64,000 nucleotides of DNA from contig CAJJBX010000017.1 in assembly GCA_905182555.1 (NCBI GenBank), positions 36,430 through 100,429 on the forward strand, read 5' to 3'. Both the position numbers and the translations under genes were made by a program. The DNA comes from an uncultured Ilumatobacter sp. (GTDB lineage: Bacteria > Actinomycetota > Acidimicrobiia > Acidimicrobiales > Ilumatobacteraceae). The notes below the pieces were generated by a model, which was not told the DNA's origin, ran no database searches, and saw nothing but the letters and a program-made list of their open reading frames with translations. Positions 26,941 through 35,535 of the stretch are shown here, piece by piece (position 1 is the stretch's first letter; the number at the start of each line of letters is the position of its first letter).

Positions 26941-28413
26941 CGAGAACTACTTTCCATGAACGACTGAGCGACTGCTCTGTCGTCGAACTCGACCTCCGCC
27001 CGCCGCCGCTGGCACTGCACTGCACTGTCCACGAGCGTCACCTCCGCCTCAAGCGCCACGTCCAAGGCCTCGCCCACCTCGCTGTGCCGAGCGTCAGCTG
27101 CGGCGGACGCCTCACGCGCGGCGTCGACACGCCGGCCACGACATCATCGATGATCTGCATCGGCACCTCAAACCTTGGGTTGTCTGAGGTCACGATCACC
27201 CGATCTGCGCCTGCGGCAGCAGCAGCGCCCATCTCGGCACGCTTTGCCTCATCACGGTCACCGCCGCAGCCGAACACGACGATGACGGATGCTGATTCGT
27301 CGACCACGGCGCGGGCCGCAGCGATCACTTCAGTCAGCCCATCCGGCGTGTGGGCGTAGTCGACAATGACGGAGAACTCGCCGTCGATGCCTGTGGGCCA
27401 TGCGACTGTCTCGAATCGCCCCGGGATGGCATCGAGCCGCGCCAGTCCACTGATGACGTCATCTATTGGAACACCGAGTTCGGTTGCCGTGACAACGGCG
27501 GCAAGCGAGTTGGAGACGTTGAACGCTCCGCCCATTGCGACATGAATCCGATGTCCGTTCCACTCGAAGCTGAGGGACGTTGCGGTGACTTCCACGTCGA
27601 CCAGTTCAGAGACCGAATAGGAAACGACTCGCATCGACGGCCCATCGTTACCGGCAATCACATCGGTCAGCAGCTGCCCATGTGTGTCGTCGATGTTGAT
27701 TACTGCGAGCGGTGCAAAGCGAATGTCGAACAACGATGCCTTAGCTCGGAAATAGTCCTCAGGCGTTCCGTGCAGGTCGAGATGGTCGTGTCCAAAGTTG
27801 GTAAAAACAACGGCGTCGAAGTGCGTTCCGTCGACGCGATGCAGCGTGAGTGCATGGGAGGACACTTCGAGCACCGCTGCGGAACAGTTATCAGCGACGA
27901 AATCGGCGAGACGCCGCTGAAGTTCGGGTGCCTCAGGAGTCGTACGGGGGCCGTTCAGCGTGCCGATCACGCCGACTCGTTGACCGTGTGCCACGAAGAT
28001 CGATTCGAGCATCAGGCTCGTCGTCGTTTTGCCATTGGTCCCGGTGACACCAATGGTCGTCATGCGGTCGCTCGGGTCACCCATGAGCGTTGCCGCGATC
28101 GGCCCGAGCCGGAGCCGAGTGTCGTCGACGATCAGTTGTGCTACCCCGCTCACCGTGGCCGATTTGGGATGCTGGCGGCGAGCAGCGCTGCTGCGCCTGC
28201 CTCAACTGCGGCATCAGCGAAGTCGTGTCCGTCGACGCGCCCACCGCGCAGACACGCGAAGAGCGATCCGCTGTCAACTGCACGAGAGTCGTGCGTGACG
28301 GTCGAGATCTGCGTCGCTGTGTCGCCGTGGACCTGCGCAGCTGCTCCACCAACCATGTTGGCAAGTACCGCGGCCACCGAGCCGACCGTGTGCAGGTCTG
28401 TCACTCGGGACAT
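26937..28413 (-). CDS. murE: UDP-MurNAc-tripeptide synthetase, frameshifted and with replaced C-terminal patch
   Basis: Three pieces. ATG 28413 opens the N-terminal domain (THDSRAVDSGSLFACLRGGRVDGHDFADAAV). A one-base loss near 28165 shifts to the frame with VAQLIVDDTRLRLG, the ATP loop GVTGTNGKTTTSLML, LEVSSHALTLHRV, TNFGHDHLDLHG and VTSDNPRFEVPMQIIDDVVAGV. After about 27130 the family would show the G-K-G-H-E loop; instead ~130 GC-rich bases encode an Ala-rich unrelated peptide. The frame then resumes as EVEFDDRAVAQSFMES, the normal MurE ending. Total length (~492 codons) is normal. Diamino-acid specificity cannot be judged. Confidence 0.92.
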
Positions 28414-30494
28414 CCCGTGCTGCCGGGTGCCGGCTGGATATTCCGCTCGTGCAGCAGTGTTGGTACGAGGGCTGCGAAGACCGGCGCAGCGGCGGTGCCG
28501 CCGAAGCGATCGCTCGTGCCTGCCGGCGGTTCGTCCACCGAAACAAGAATGGTGATCTGTGGGTCGTCCGCTGGGAAGAACCCAACGAAGCTTGCGTAAT
28601 AGATCCGATCGCCCTCCTCGTTGAAGTACGTGCCGTTGTCAGCAGCCTTGAACGCTGTACCGGTTTTGCCGGCAACGGGCAGGTCGTCGACCTGGGCCAT
28701 CTTGGCGGTGCCTTCACAGACCACTCGCTGCATCATTGCTGTGGTCTCTGCAGCCGCCTGTTCAGACACGACGCGGTGCGTTGCGGCTGCGGGGGTCGGC
28801 GTCTGCTGACCTTCCGGGCCGACGGTCGCCTTCACGAGTTTCGGTGCGACGTAGACGCCGCCGTTGGCAATGACGTTGATCGCAGAGACGAGCTGCAGCG
28901 AGGTGCTCGACATGCCCTGGCCATAGGCGACCGTCACTCGTTCAGAACCCCACAGCTCGTCGACGTCCTTGAGGAGGCCGGGCGACTCGCCGGGAAAATC
29001 GAGTGCCGTTTTGGAACCGAGACCAAAGGCTGTCATGTAGTCGTAGTGCTCGTACCGGCCAAGTTCCTGCTGCACCATGATGGTGCCAATGTTCGACGAC
29101 TCGGTGAGGATGTCCGAGACGGTCAGCAGTAGGTCGGGGTGCTCATGGGAGTCTTTGAGAAGGTCGTCGGCGTACTGCTTACGCCATGGCACGGTAAAAT
29201 CGGTCTCCGGTGTGACGGCACCGGCATCGAGTGCGCCAGCAATCGTGATGACCTTGGCGACCGAACCAGGCTCGTAGGCATCAACGGCGGCAAAGTTGCC
29301 ATTGGTCACGCCGTACTCGCCGGTTTGGTCGACCCTGCGGACCGAAGCCATACCGAGGATCTCACCAGATTTCGTTTCGAGGGCAATGACGGTGCCGCCC
29401 TTGGCCCCGATGCGTTCGAGCTGTTCAAGGAGTACCTGCTCAGCAGCAAACTGGATTGAACGATCGATGGTCAACACGAGGTCATTGCCGGCGACTGGCG
29501 CCTGCGTGATCGATTCAGAACCAGCGATTGTCTGCTGCTTCGGATCGACTTCACGGGTCATCGAGCCACCGGTGCCGGTCATAACGTCGTTGTACTGCTT
29601 CTCGAGACCGGCAATCCCATCACCGTCGATGTTGGTTCGGCCGAGCACGCTGCGCCCGGTGTCGCCACCCGGCATCTCGCGGCGTGATTCGGGGTCGACG
29701 TTGACGCCGGCGTGGCCAAGTGCGCGAATGAAGTCACCAGCGTTGGCGTCAATCTGGCGTGCGACGTAGACGAAGCCCCGCGCCTTGCTCTCGACTTCGA
29801 TCAGCAGCGATGCGACCTTCTTGTCGCTGAGATCGAGCAGCGTGTCGAGTTCCTGAACAACCACGGCACCGTTGACCATTAATTTCGGGTTGATCGAAAT
29901 TGATGCCGCTGGCACCGACATAGCCAGTTCGTTGCCGTGCCTGTCGAACATGGTGCCGCGCTGCGCCGAAAGCGAGTACGAGCGAGTCCATTGGTCTGCG
30001 CCAGCAGATTGGAGTGAGTCTGCTTCTTTCGTCTGAAGGTAAGCAACGCGTCCAACGATGGCGAGCAGCACCACGGCGATAGCCACGAGGGTGATCCGCA
30101 GACGACGAAGCGGCGAAGCAACTCCGCGCTGCCTTGCCCGTTTCTCGGGCGACGGGGCCGAGACCTTGTGACGCTTCGCTTCGACGTGACGCGCTGGGGA
30201 GCGCTGGTTAGATGGGGTCGCCCTGCGCTTCGCCGGGGAGGCAGGCGAACGGCCAGCAGCGCCACGGGCCGACGTCGCAGTACCGCGCACCGGAGTCTGC
30301 GACGAGGATCGGCGCGGCGGTCCGGCGCGGCGCGACTTTGTCGAGCTTGCTGTTCGACTCGAGTTCTTGCTGGGATTCGAATGCTGGGAGGAGGTGCGTG
30401 CGGAACGACTCGCAGCGCGCTCTTTCGGAGCCGCTACGTTCTTGCGGCCAGGTTTCTGGTCCGACGTGCGCGGTGAGTGCGAGCGAGTTGCCAT
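28401..30494 (-). CDS. ftsI: Septal transpeptidase, class B penicillin-binding protein
   Basis: 697 aa. A ~125-residue basic, Ser/Arg-rich cytoplasmic tail is followed by one membrane helix (LRITLVAIAVVLLAIVGRVAYLQ), the PBP dimer domain (RGTMFDRHGNELAMSV) and the transpeptidase domain: S-x-x-K as EPGSVAKV near 410, S-x-N as SSN near 465 and KTG as AGKTGT near 610. The C-terminal tail is short, with no PASTA domain. It cross-links septal peptidoglycan with FtsW. Its end overlaps the murE start by 13 bases. Confidence 0.97.
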   Translation of the reverse strand: MATRSHSPRTSDQKPGRKNVAAPKERAASRSARTSSQHSNPSKNSSRTASSTKSRRAGPPRRSSSQTPVRGTATSARGAAGRSPASPAKRRATPSNQRSPARHVEAKRHKVSAPSPEKRARQRGVASPLRRLRITLVAIAVVLLAIVGRVAYLQTKEADSLQSAGADQWTRSYSLSAQRGTMFDRHGNELAMSVPAASISINPKLMVNGAVVVQELDTLLDLSDKKVASLLIEVESKARGFVYVARQIDANAGDFIRALGHAGVNVDPESRREMPGGDTGRSVLGRTNIDGDGIAGLEKQYNDVMTGTGGSMTREVDPKQQTIAGSESITQAPVAGNDLVLTIDRSIQFAAEQVLLEQLERIGAKGGTVIALETKSGEILGMASVRRVDQTGEYGVTNGNFAAVDAYEPGSVAKVITIAGALDAGAVTPETDFTVPWRKQYADDLLKDSHEHPDLLLTVSDILTESSNIGTIMVQQELGRYEHYDYMTAFGLGSKTALDFPGESPGLLKDVDELWGSERVTVAYGQGMSSTSLQLVSAINVIANGGVYVAPKLVKATVGPEGQQTPTPAAATHRVVSEQAAAETTAMMQRVVCEGTAKMAQVDDLPVAGKTGTAFKAADNGTYFNEEGDRIYYASFVGFFPADDPQITILVSVDEPPAGTSDRFGGTAAAPVFAALVPTLLHERNIQPAPGSTGCPE

Positions 30495-30503
30495 TGTCGT
30501 GTC

Positions 30504-30992
30504 CTAGGGCTGGCCCGCTGAAACGCGCTTGACGTCACTGAACTGTTCGAGTGGGTCGGTGTCGATGATGACCTGCCGTGAGGAGTTGTCAATCACCCCG
30601 GCTGTTGCGAGCTGGCGTGCGGTTGCCCATTTGTCGAGTTTGACGAACGTGCCGGTGTCACCGCGGACCATGCCGAGTTCTCCTGCGGCACCAGCAAGCC
30701 GCACCGGCGAGCGCAGTTCGGCACGTCGGTACCGGAGTTCGTCGAAGCGTTCGCGCTCGTCGTTAACGGACCGCTCGAGCTGGCCTATTCGTAATTGGCG
30801 TTCAGCGAGCTGCGTATGAAAAACCGCAGCGCCGAGCATGCCAGCGAGTACGACCAGGAGGGCGAAGCCTCCGAGGACAGCAGGCCAGCGCCGGCCACGG
30901 CTTGCGGCAAGCGTCAAGGCCGGCTTTTTCGACTGTGCGGCACCGGCGGAATTGCGGGTAACCGCCGATTGCTTGCGGAGTGGAGCAGCCAT
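30504..30992 (-). CDS. ftsL: FtsL-like divisome protein
   Basis: 162 aa. Basic N-terminus, one membrane segment (WPAVLGGFALLVVLAGMLGAAVF, about 36-58), then a short coiled coil (LAERQLRIGQLERSVNDERERFDELRYRRAEL) and a periplasmic tail. Topology, size and position between rsmH and ftsI identify it as FtsL, a scaffold for FtsQ/FtsB and activator of FtsWI; sequence in this family is poorly conserved. Start and rsmH stop overlap as TGATG. Confidence 0.85.
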   Translation of the reverse strand: MAAPLRKQSAVTRNSAGAAQSKKPALTLAASRGRRWPAVLGGFALLVVLAGMLGAAVFHTQLAERQLRIGQLERSVNDERERFDELRYRRAELRSPVRLAGAAGELGMVRGDTGTFVKLDKWATARQLATAGVIDNSSRQVIIDTDPLEQFSDVKRVSAGQP

Positions 30993-31977
30993 CAGTATCC
31001 AAGCCCGCTCGGTGCGTCGGAACCAACGGGAAGGCCGTCCGACTTACGGACAGCCTCGATGCGCTCGACGACGCGGAGGCGGGCCGATGCTGCTCGACGA
31101 TTTGTCGAGCGTTCTTCGTCGGTTGCTCGCTTCGGTACACCGCGCACGAGGCGGACAGTCTGAATTGCTCCGCAAACACACGGCAGGTCATGCGGGCAGT
31201 CGCAGGCGCCAGCAGCAAAGGCGAAGCGTTCTTTCACGATGCGGTCTTCGCCAGAGTGGTAGGACAGAACCACGATGCGGCCGCCAGGCACGGTGTGTTC
31301 GACGGCCTGATCGAGCGCATCGGGAAGCACATCCAGTTCGCCGTTTACTTCGATCCTGATCGCTTGAAAAGTGCGCTTAGCTGGATGGCCACCGGTGCGT
31401 CGGGCAGGCGCCGGGATCGAGCTCGTGACAATTTCGGCCAGTTCGGAAGTTGTGTTGATCGGGCGTGCTGCGACGATCGCTCGCGCGATTCGCTTGAAGA
31501 ATCGCTCGTCTCCGTATTTTTTGATGACGGTGCCGAGTTCGTACTCGCCGTATCCGTTGACAACGTCTGATGCCGACCACTGCTGGTCGCCGTTCATTCG
31601 CATGTCGAGTGGCCCGTCGCCGACGGTACGAGAAGCCGCGGTCGCCGCGGTCGAGCACTTCGCGCCGGATCGTGCCGCCAGCCTCGGCGGCGCATCGCGT
31701 GGACGGCGAGAGCTTCGGAGAATTCGTTGAACCGGCGGTGGCTTGTGCGGAGGCGGTCGCGTTGTGCGTCGAGTCGAGCCATCGCTGCGGTGAGAGCGTC
31801 GACGTCCTGGTCGATGCCAAGGATGTCGAGGTGCGAATGGGCGTTGAGGATGGCTTCGGCGTGGCCGCCGCCACCGAGCGTCGCGTCGACGAGGGTGCCT
31901 GCCGGGGCGTCGGCGAAGAGCTTCGTGATCTCGGCGAGCATCACCGGCTGATGGTTGAAGTCTTCGGCTGCACTCAT
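30992..31977 (-). CDS. rsmH: 16S rRNA m4C1402 methyltransferase, interrupted
   Basis: The N-terminal frame (MSAAEDFNHQPVMLAEI at 31977, then LVDATLGGGGHAEAIL and LGIDQDVDAL) has the SAM-binding site. The C-terminal frame holds PLDMRMN-like sequence (MRMNGDQQWSASDVVN), TFQAIRIEVNGEL and VLSYHSGEDRIVKERF. Between them (about 31640-31720) the usual D-G-x-L-x-D-L-G-V-S-S-x-Q block is lost and at least one base slip follows FSYRR. Overall length (~328 codons) is normal, which suggests local sequence corruption. ATG overlaps the mraZ stop by four bases. Confidence 0.93.
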
Positions 31978-32408
31978 TGCTCTGCTCCGGTGGCGATTGC
32001 GTCGCCGGTCAGTTCGTCGGTGCCGTTGGTGCAATGCACGCCGTAGGCAACGGGTTCCCAAATTTCAATGTGATCGAGGTCGCCGAGGACAATGATCGCC
32101 GACTGCGGTGCAATGCCCGCATAGCTACGCAATTCGGGCGAGATTGTCACACGACCCTGCTTGTCGATCGAAGCTTCGCTCGCAGATGCGGCGAACGCAC
32201 GCTGGCGATCACGGCTGACCTCACCGCGCTTCACGCGGCTGATCAGCTCGTTCGCTTCGTCGTTGAAGGCATCGACGCTGCGGATACTGACGCAACCATC
32301 TTCGCCGGAGAAGAGGTAGCAGAGGTCACCAAGCGGATGCCGAAAGGTCGGTGGCAGTGCCACTCGTCCTCGCTCATCGAGCTGTCGCTCGTGCATCCCG
32401 ACAAACAC
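31974..32408 (-). CDS. mraZ: Transcriptional regulator MraZ
   Basis: Dodecameric AbrB-like repressor and first gene of the dcw operon. I prefer the GTG at 32408 because family proteins open with (M/V)F-x-G-x-x-x-x-x-L-D-x-x-G-R; here VFVGMHERQLDERGRVALP. The frame extends to 32456 without support. Two SpoVT/AbrB-type repeats are visible: the first with RQLDERGRVALPPTFR, the second with ASIDKQGRVTISPELR. It probably binds the 10-bp-phased boxes at 32485-32534 just upstream and controls its own operon. Confidence 0.92.
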   Translation of the reverse strand: MFVGMHERQLDERGRVALPPTFRHPLGDLCYLFSGEDGCVSIRSVDAFNDEANELISRVKRGEVSRDRQRAFAASASEASIDKQGRVTISPELRSYAGIAPQSAIIVLGDLDHIEIWEPVAYGVHCTNGTDELTGDAIATGAEQ

Positions 32409-32484
32409 CGGCTGCGTCTCGTTCCTGCTGCTCTCCCCCGGAATGGGCCTGTTCACGCTGGAGAACGAGGGAGTTTTCCCCAGC

Positions 32485-32534
32485 AGTCTCCATTGTTACC
32501 CCATTTTGCCCCTTCGTCAACCATTTCCCCCCAT
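32485..32534 (-). promoter_or_regulatory. MraZ box array upstream of mraZ
   Basis: On the minus strand, consecutive 10-mers read aTGGGGGGaa, aTGGttgacg, aaGGGGcaaa, aTGGGGtaac, aaTGGagact: T-G-G-(G) cores at exact 10-base steps. Known MraZ boxes are TGGGN/GTGGG repeats spaced 10 bases. The array overlaps the predicted promoter, as expected for autorepression. Confidence 0.75.
32492..32520 (-). promoter_or_regulatory. Probable dcw operon promoter
   Basis: TTGACG (32515-32520) as -35 and TAACAAT (32492-32498) as extended -10 with a spacer of 16-17 bases, read on the minus strand toward mraZ. Both lie within the MraZ box array. The mRNA leader would be about 75-80 bases. Confidence 0.55.
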
Positions 32535-32604
32535 TTACCGCCTTTTCATGGGTGAGTCTGGGCCACTTCGGCCAGTCACAGCTATGCCCACGACTCAAAC
32601 AACC

Positions 32605-32645
32605 CCCGGGCGCCCGGGTCACTCTGTGTCAGGCACAGTGTGACC
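32605..32645 (-). terminator. Palindromes between HNH/LPL gene and mraZ
   Basis: A perfect 14-base palindrome CCCGGGCGCCCGGG (32605-32618) adjoins a 12-base stem with one mismatch, GGTCACTCTGTG/CACAGTGTGACC (32617-32628 with 32634-32645). It lies 66 bases past the stop of the upstream minus-strand gene and before the mraZ promoter, so it most likely separates the two transcripts. No U tract. Confidence 0.5.
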
Positions 32646-32710
32646 GGCAAACAACATCGGAGCAGCACAGCAACTCACAGCGGCGCAGGCCAAAGTCCTA
32701 CTCAGAGCGC

Positions 32711-33871
32711 TCAAGAAGAACAGAGGCGTTGCAAAATGTCGTCCGAAATCTGAGTCGGCAGCGTCGCAATCGGCGAGAGAGCAGCCGGGTCAATGCCGTC
32801 GAGCGCTGGGAACAGCGCAACCAGAGCGGCGGGATCGACCTGGTGATACCAGCAGCACTGCAGGCGCAGGGCGGTCCGAGTGCGGCGCTGGCTGATGCCG
32901 AGGAGCTTTCGACCGTCGAGGAGCACTTCACCCGGACCAATGCCATCGAAGCAGATCAAAGTCGACCATTCTGTGCGGACCATCGAGTTGTCGTTGACGG
33001 TCACCGCTTGGGTCACGCCGGCGCCATGGCACGCTGCAGCGAACCGCTCGCCCAACCACACCATTGGTGCGTGGACATCTTGGGCCCAGCCAGGAGCACC
33101 GCTGGGGATGATCACGTCGAACCAGGTGACCTCGGACGGAGTGAGGAGGACCGCGCCACCGCCACTCCGTCGCCGAACGATGTCGATGCCGCGCCGTGCG
33201 CATTCGTCAACGTCGATCATCGATGGGTCACGCTGAGTCGAACCGAGCACAAGTGCCGGGCCAGCGACATGGTTCACCCAGATTTGGGCGGTCGCGTCGT
33301 CGGGAATCGCTCGGGCGTGAAAGCGAGCTGCTGGCTCGCGGAACCCGAGCCAGCCCGACCACACCGAAAAGAACTTGATGTGGAAGCTGCTCGACGCCGA
33401 GAAGCAAACGGGCATCGAGCTCACCGACACGACGATCCACGACGTTGAGCGGGGTACTCGACACGGTCGAACGAGTTCCATTCCGGCCTCCTCTGGCGTA
33501 CGGTCACGTTTCGTGCGGTTGCACGGAGTACACGCTGCTGCGACGTTCTCCCAGGTGTGCGGACCGCCCCTGGAGCGAGGGAAAACGTGGTCGATCGAGT
33601 CGGCGTGACCACCGCAGTATTGGCAGCGGTGTTCATCCCGGGCGAAAATTCCGCGGCGCGACATCGACGAGCGCCTGACATAGGGCACCTTCACCATGTA
33701 GCGCAGGCGGATGACCGACGGCTGAACGATGTTGAACGACTCCGAGCGCAGGACAATGCCATCGTCTTCGAGCACCTCGGCCTTCTGAGCAAGCACAAGG
33801 CATGTGGCTCGCCGTGACGACACGACAGACAGCGGCTCATAACTGGCATTGAGAACGAGAGCGCTGTGCAT
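32711..33871 (-). CDS. HNH endonuclease fused in frame to lipoate-protein ligase-like domain
   Basis: 386 aa. Residues 1-140: small actinobacterial HNH protein (MHSALVLNASYEPLSVV, C83-x-x-C86, D94-H95, C114-x-x-C117). Residues about 170-386: BPL/LplA-type ligase with RRRSGGGAVLL (233-243) and the lysine motif GRKLLGISQRR. Elsewhere these are separate proteins. The joining stretch (about 140-170) is unlike either family's ending, and a GTG at residue 170 (VWSGWLGFREPAARFHA) looks like a natural start for the ligase. The fusion may therefore be real or due to a lost stop. The ligase would attach lipoate, octanoate or biotin to a carrier domain; no substrate gene is near. Confidence 0.8.
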   Translation of the reverse strand: MHSALVLNASYEPLSVVSSRRATCLVLAQKAEVLEDDGIVLRSESFNIVQPSVIRLRYMVKVPYVRRSSMSRRGIFARDEHRCQYCGGHADSIDHVFPRSRGGPHTWENVAAACTPCNRTKRDRTPEEAGMELVRPCRVPRSTSWIVVSVSSMPVCFSASSSFHIKFFSVWSGWLGFREPAARFHARAIPDDATAQIWVNHVAGPALVLGSTQRDPSMIDVDECARRGIDIVRRRSGGGAVLLTPSEVTWFDVIIPSGAPGWAQDVHAPMVWLGERFAAACHGAGVTQAVTVNDNSMVRTEWSTLICFDGIGPGEVLLDGRKLLGISQRRTRTALRLQCCWYHQVDPAALVALFPALDGIDPAALSPIATLPTQISDDILQRLCSS

Positions 33872-33939
33872 CGGCGGAACCTAACGAAAGGGCCCGTCGT
33901 GGAACGCAGGAGTTATTCGCCGGACCAAGGCCCTGGCGT

Positions 33940-34179
33940 TCATTGCGGCCGATCCCATTGACGACACCATTGCAGGTATTTCACCACATCACCTGGCTCA
34001 GGTCGATGTGTGGCATCGCCGTACTGGGTGATGAGCCGGAATTCGAGGTACTCCCCCGAAGGCACCGGCAGGAACGGCTTGCGTTTCCACCATCCAGGGG
34101 GCGCGGTTCGCCGAGCTTGACGAAGCGCTGTCAGCCAGAGTTCCGGGTGCCGGACGACCGACAGCGCTGCGCGGATCAC
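33940..34179 (-). CDS. Conserved small hypothetical protein, 79 aa
   Basis: The open frame reaches 34308, but the GTG at 34179 overlaps the acyl-CoA dehydrogenase stop as GTGA, and the sequence upstream is the shadow of that gene. The product starts VIRAALSVVRHPELWLTALR and contains PPGWWKRKPFLPVPSGEYLEFRL, then ITQYGDATHRPEPGDVVKYL. It is Trp- and Pro-rich, with no membrane helix. I recall similar proteins of unknown function in actinobacteria but cannot name a family. Confidence 0.65.
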   Translation of the reverse strand: MIRAALSVVRHPELWLTALRQARRTAPPGWWKRKPFLPVPSGEYLEFRLITQYGDATHRPEPGDVVKYLQWCRQWDRPQ

Positions 34180-35391
34180 TTCGTCGGGGCTGGCGGCCTG
34201 GGCTCTTTGGGGAGCCCCAAGATCATCTCGCCAATGATGTTGCGCTGGATCTGCGACGATCCGGCGTAGATCGTGCCGGCGCGGGCGTTGAGGAACGTGC
34301 CGATCCACGACGACGGGTCATTCAGCGCACCGGAGTCGTCGGAGCCGAACGACGATGGCGGCTTGCGGCCTTCCCAATGCAGGGCGTCGGCACCCAGAAT
34401 ATCCATGGCCAGTTCGGTGACAACCTTGTGGTACTCGCTCCACTGGAGCTTGCCGATTGCGGCGTCAGGGCCAGGGTGGTGGCCAGCAAGGAACTGCGTG
34501 AGTACACGCTGGCCGAGGAATCCCATGATCTGGACCTTCGAGTAGCACCATGCGAGCTTTTGACGAATGACCGGATCGTTGGCGACGCCACGATCTTGGG
34601 CCATCTTGAGCAGGCGGGCGAACTCGCCTTTGAAGTGGATCGGGCCCGTTGCTGCTGCTTCGCCACGTTCGTAGCCGAGCAGCGACATCGCCACGGCCCA
34701 ACCATTGTTGACGCCGCCGATCACGTTGTCTTTCGGGACACGTGCGTCGGTGTAGAAGACTTCGTTGAACTCGCTATCGCCCGAGATCATTTTATCGGAC
34801 GAACTCAATCCCGGGTTCATATCGAATACAAAAATGAGATCCCCGGATGTTTAGGACGCATCGCGGTTCAGTTCTAACAAGCAAAAGACCAGTCGGAATT
34901 ATCTGCACAGACTGTCCAGATTTTCTGACCATTGATCACATATATCGCCCCCTTGTCTCGGCTTTAGTTTGTAAACTTGCTAGATCACTCCCTGCATTTG
35001 GTTCAGAGTAACCCTGGCACCAAATCATTTCTCCGTGAAGAGTAGGCTTGATGTAAGCTTGTTTTTGCTCCTCAGTGCCCATCTTGTTACCAAGCATTTG
35101 AATGCTGAATGCGTCGTTCGGGCCGCCGGTCGGCACACCTGCCTTTGCGAACTCTTCGGCAAGGATGACCTGCTCTGTCGAGGTCAGACCGGCCCCGCCG
35201 AACTCCTTCGGCCAGCCCGGTGCGAGATAGTTCGCTTCGTACAGCGTGTTGCGCCATTCACCGACGAATGTTTCCAGCGTCTCACCTTCGAGGCGGCCAA
35301 TGCCCTCCCAGTTGGAGGGAAGCTTCTCGGCGAGAAAGGCCTGGACCTTTTCTCGGTAGGCCTCGGCATCTGCGGTGTAAGTCGGGTCCAT
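34176..35391 (-). CDS. Acyl-CoA dehydrogenase, broken by several frame shifts
   Basis: FAD enzyme of fatty-acid or related beta-oxidation. N-terminal part (ATG 35391; LAPGWPKEFGGAGLTSTEQVI, WCQGYSEPNAGSDLASLQTK) and C-terminal part (GDSEFNEVFYTDARVPKDNVIGG ... GTIYAGSSQIQRNIIGEMILGLP) are clear. Between 34800 and 34975 the family sequence can be followed only by changing frame: YVINGQKIWTVCADNSDW, then LLVRTEP, then RPKHPGIS, with stops in each. This middle part, and the codons on its upstream side to about 35100, use A/T-rich codons unlike the flanks. Total length (~405 codons) is normal. Confidence 0.88.
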
Positions 35392-35397
35392 AGAGTT

Positions 35398-35513
35398 CCG
35401 TTCTGCTGTTCCGTTCTGCTGTTCCGTTCTGCTGTTCCGTTCTGCTGTTCCGTTCTGCTGTTCCGTTCTGCTGTTCCGTTCTGCTGTTCCGTTCTGCTGT
35501 TCCGTTCTGCTGT
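35398..35513. repeat. 13-bp tandem repeat upstream of the acyl-CoA dehydrogenase gene
   Basis: TTCTGCTGTTCCG is repeated perfectly eight times from 35401 to 35504, plus partial units at both ends. It fills the space between the dehydrogenase start (35391) and the ROK gene stop (35536), so it covers the dehydrogenase leader. 13 is not a multiple of three and no gene reads through it. Confidence 0.9.
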
Positions 35514-35535
35514 CAGGCAGGAACCGCTGCAGCGG

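Noticed and set aside
20582..31977. Programmed frameshifting or real pseudogenes in murC, murD, murE and rsmH
   Set aside because: There are no slippery heptamers with stem-loops at the break sites, the genes are normally essential, and some breaks coincide with replaced sequence, so sequence or assembly error is the better explanation.
35398..35513. CRISPR-like array
   Set aside because: The 13-base units are directly adjacent with no unique spacers, and no cas genes are present.
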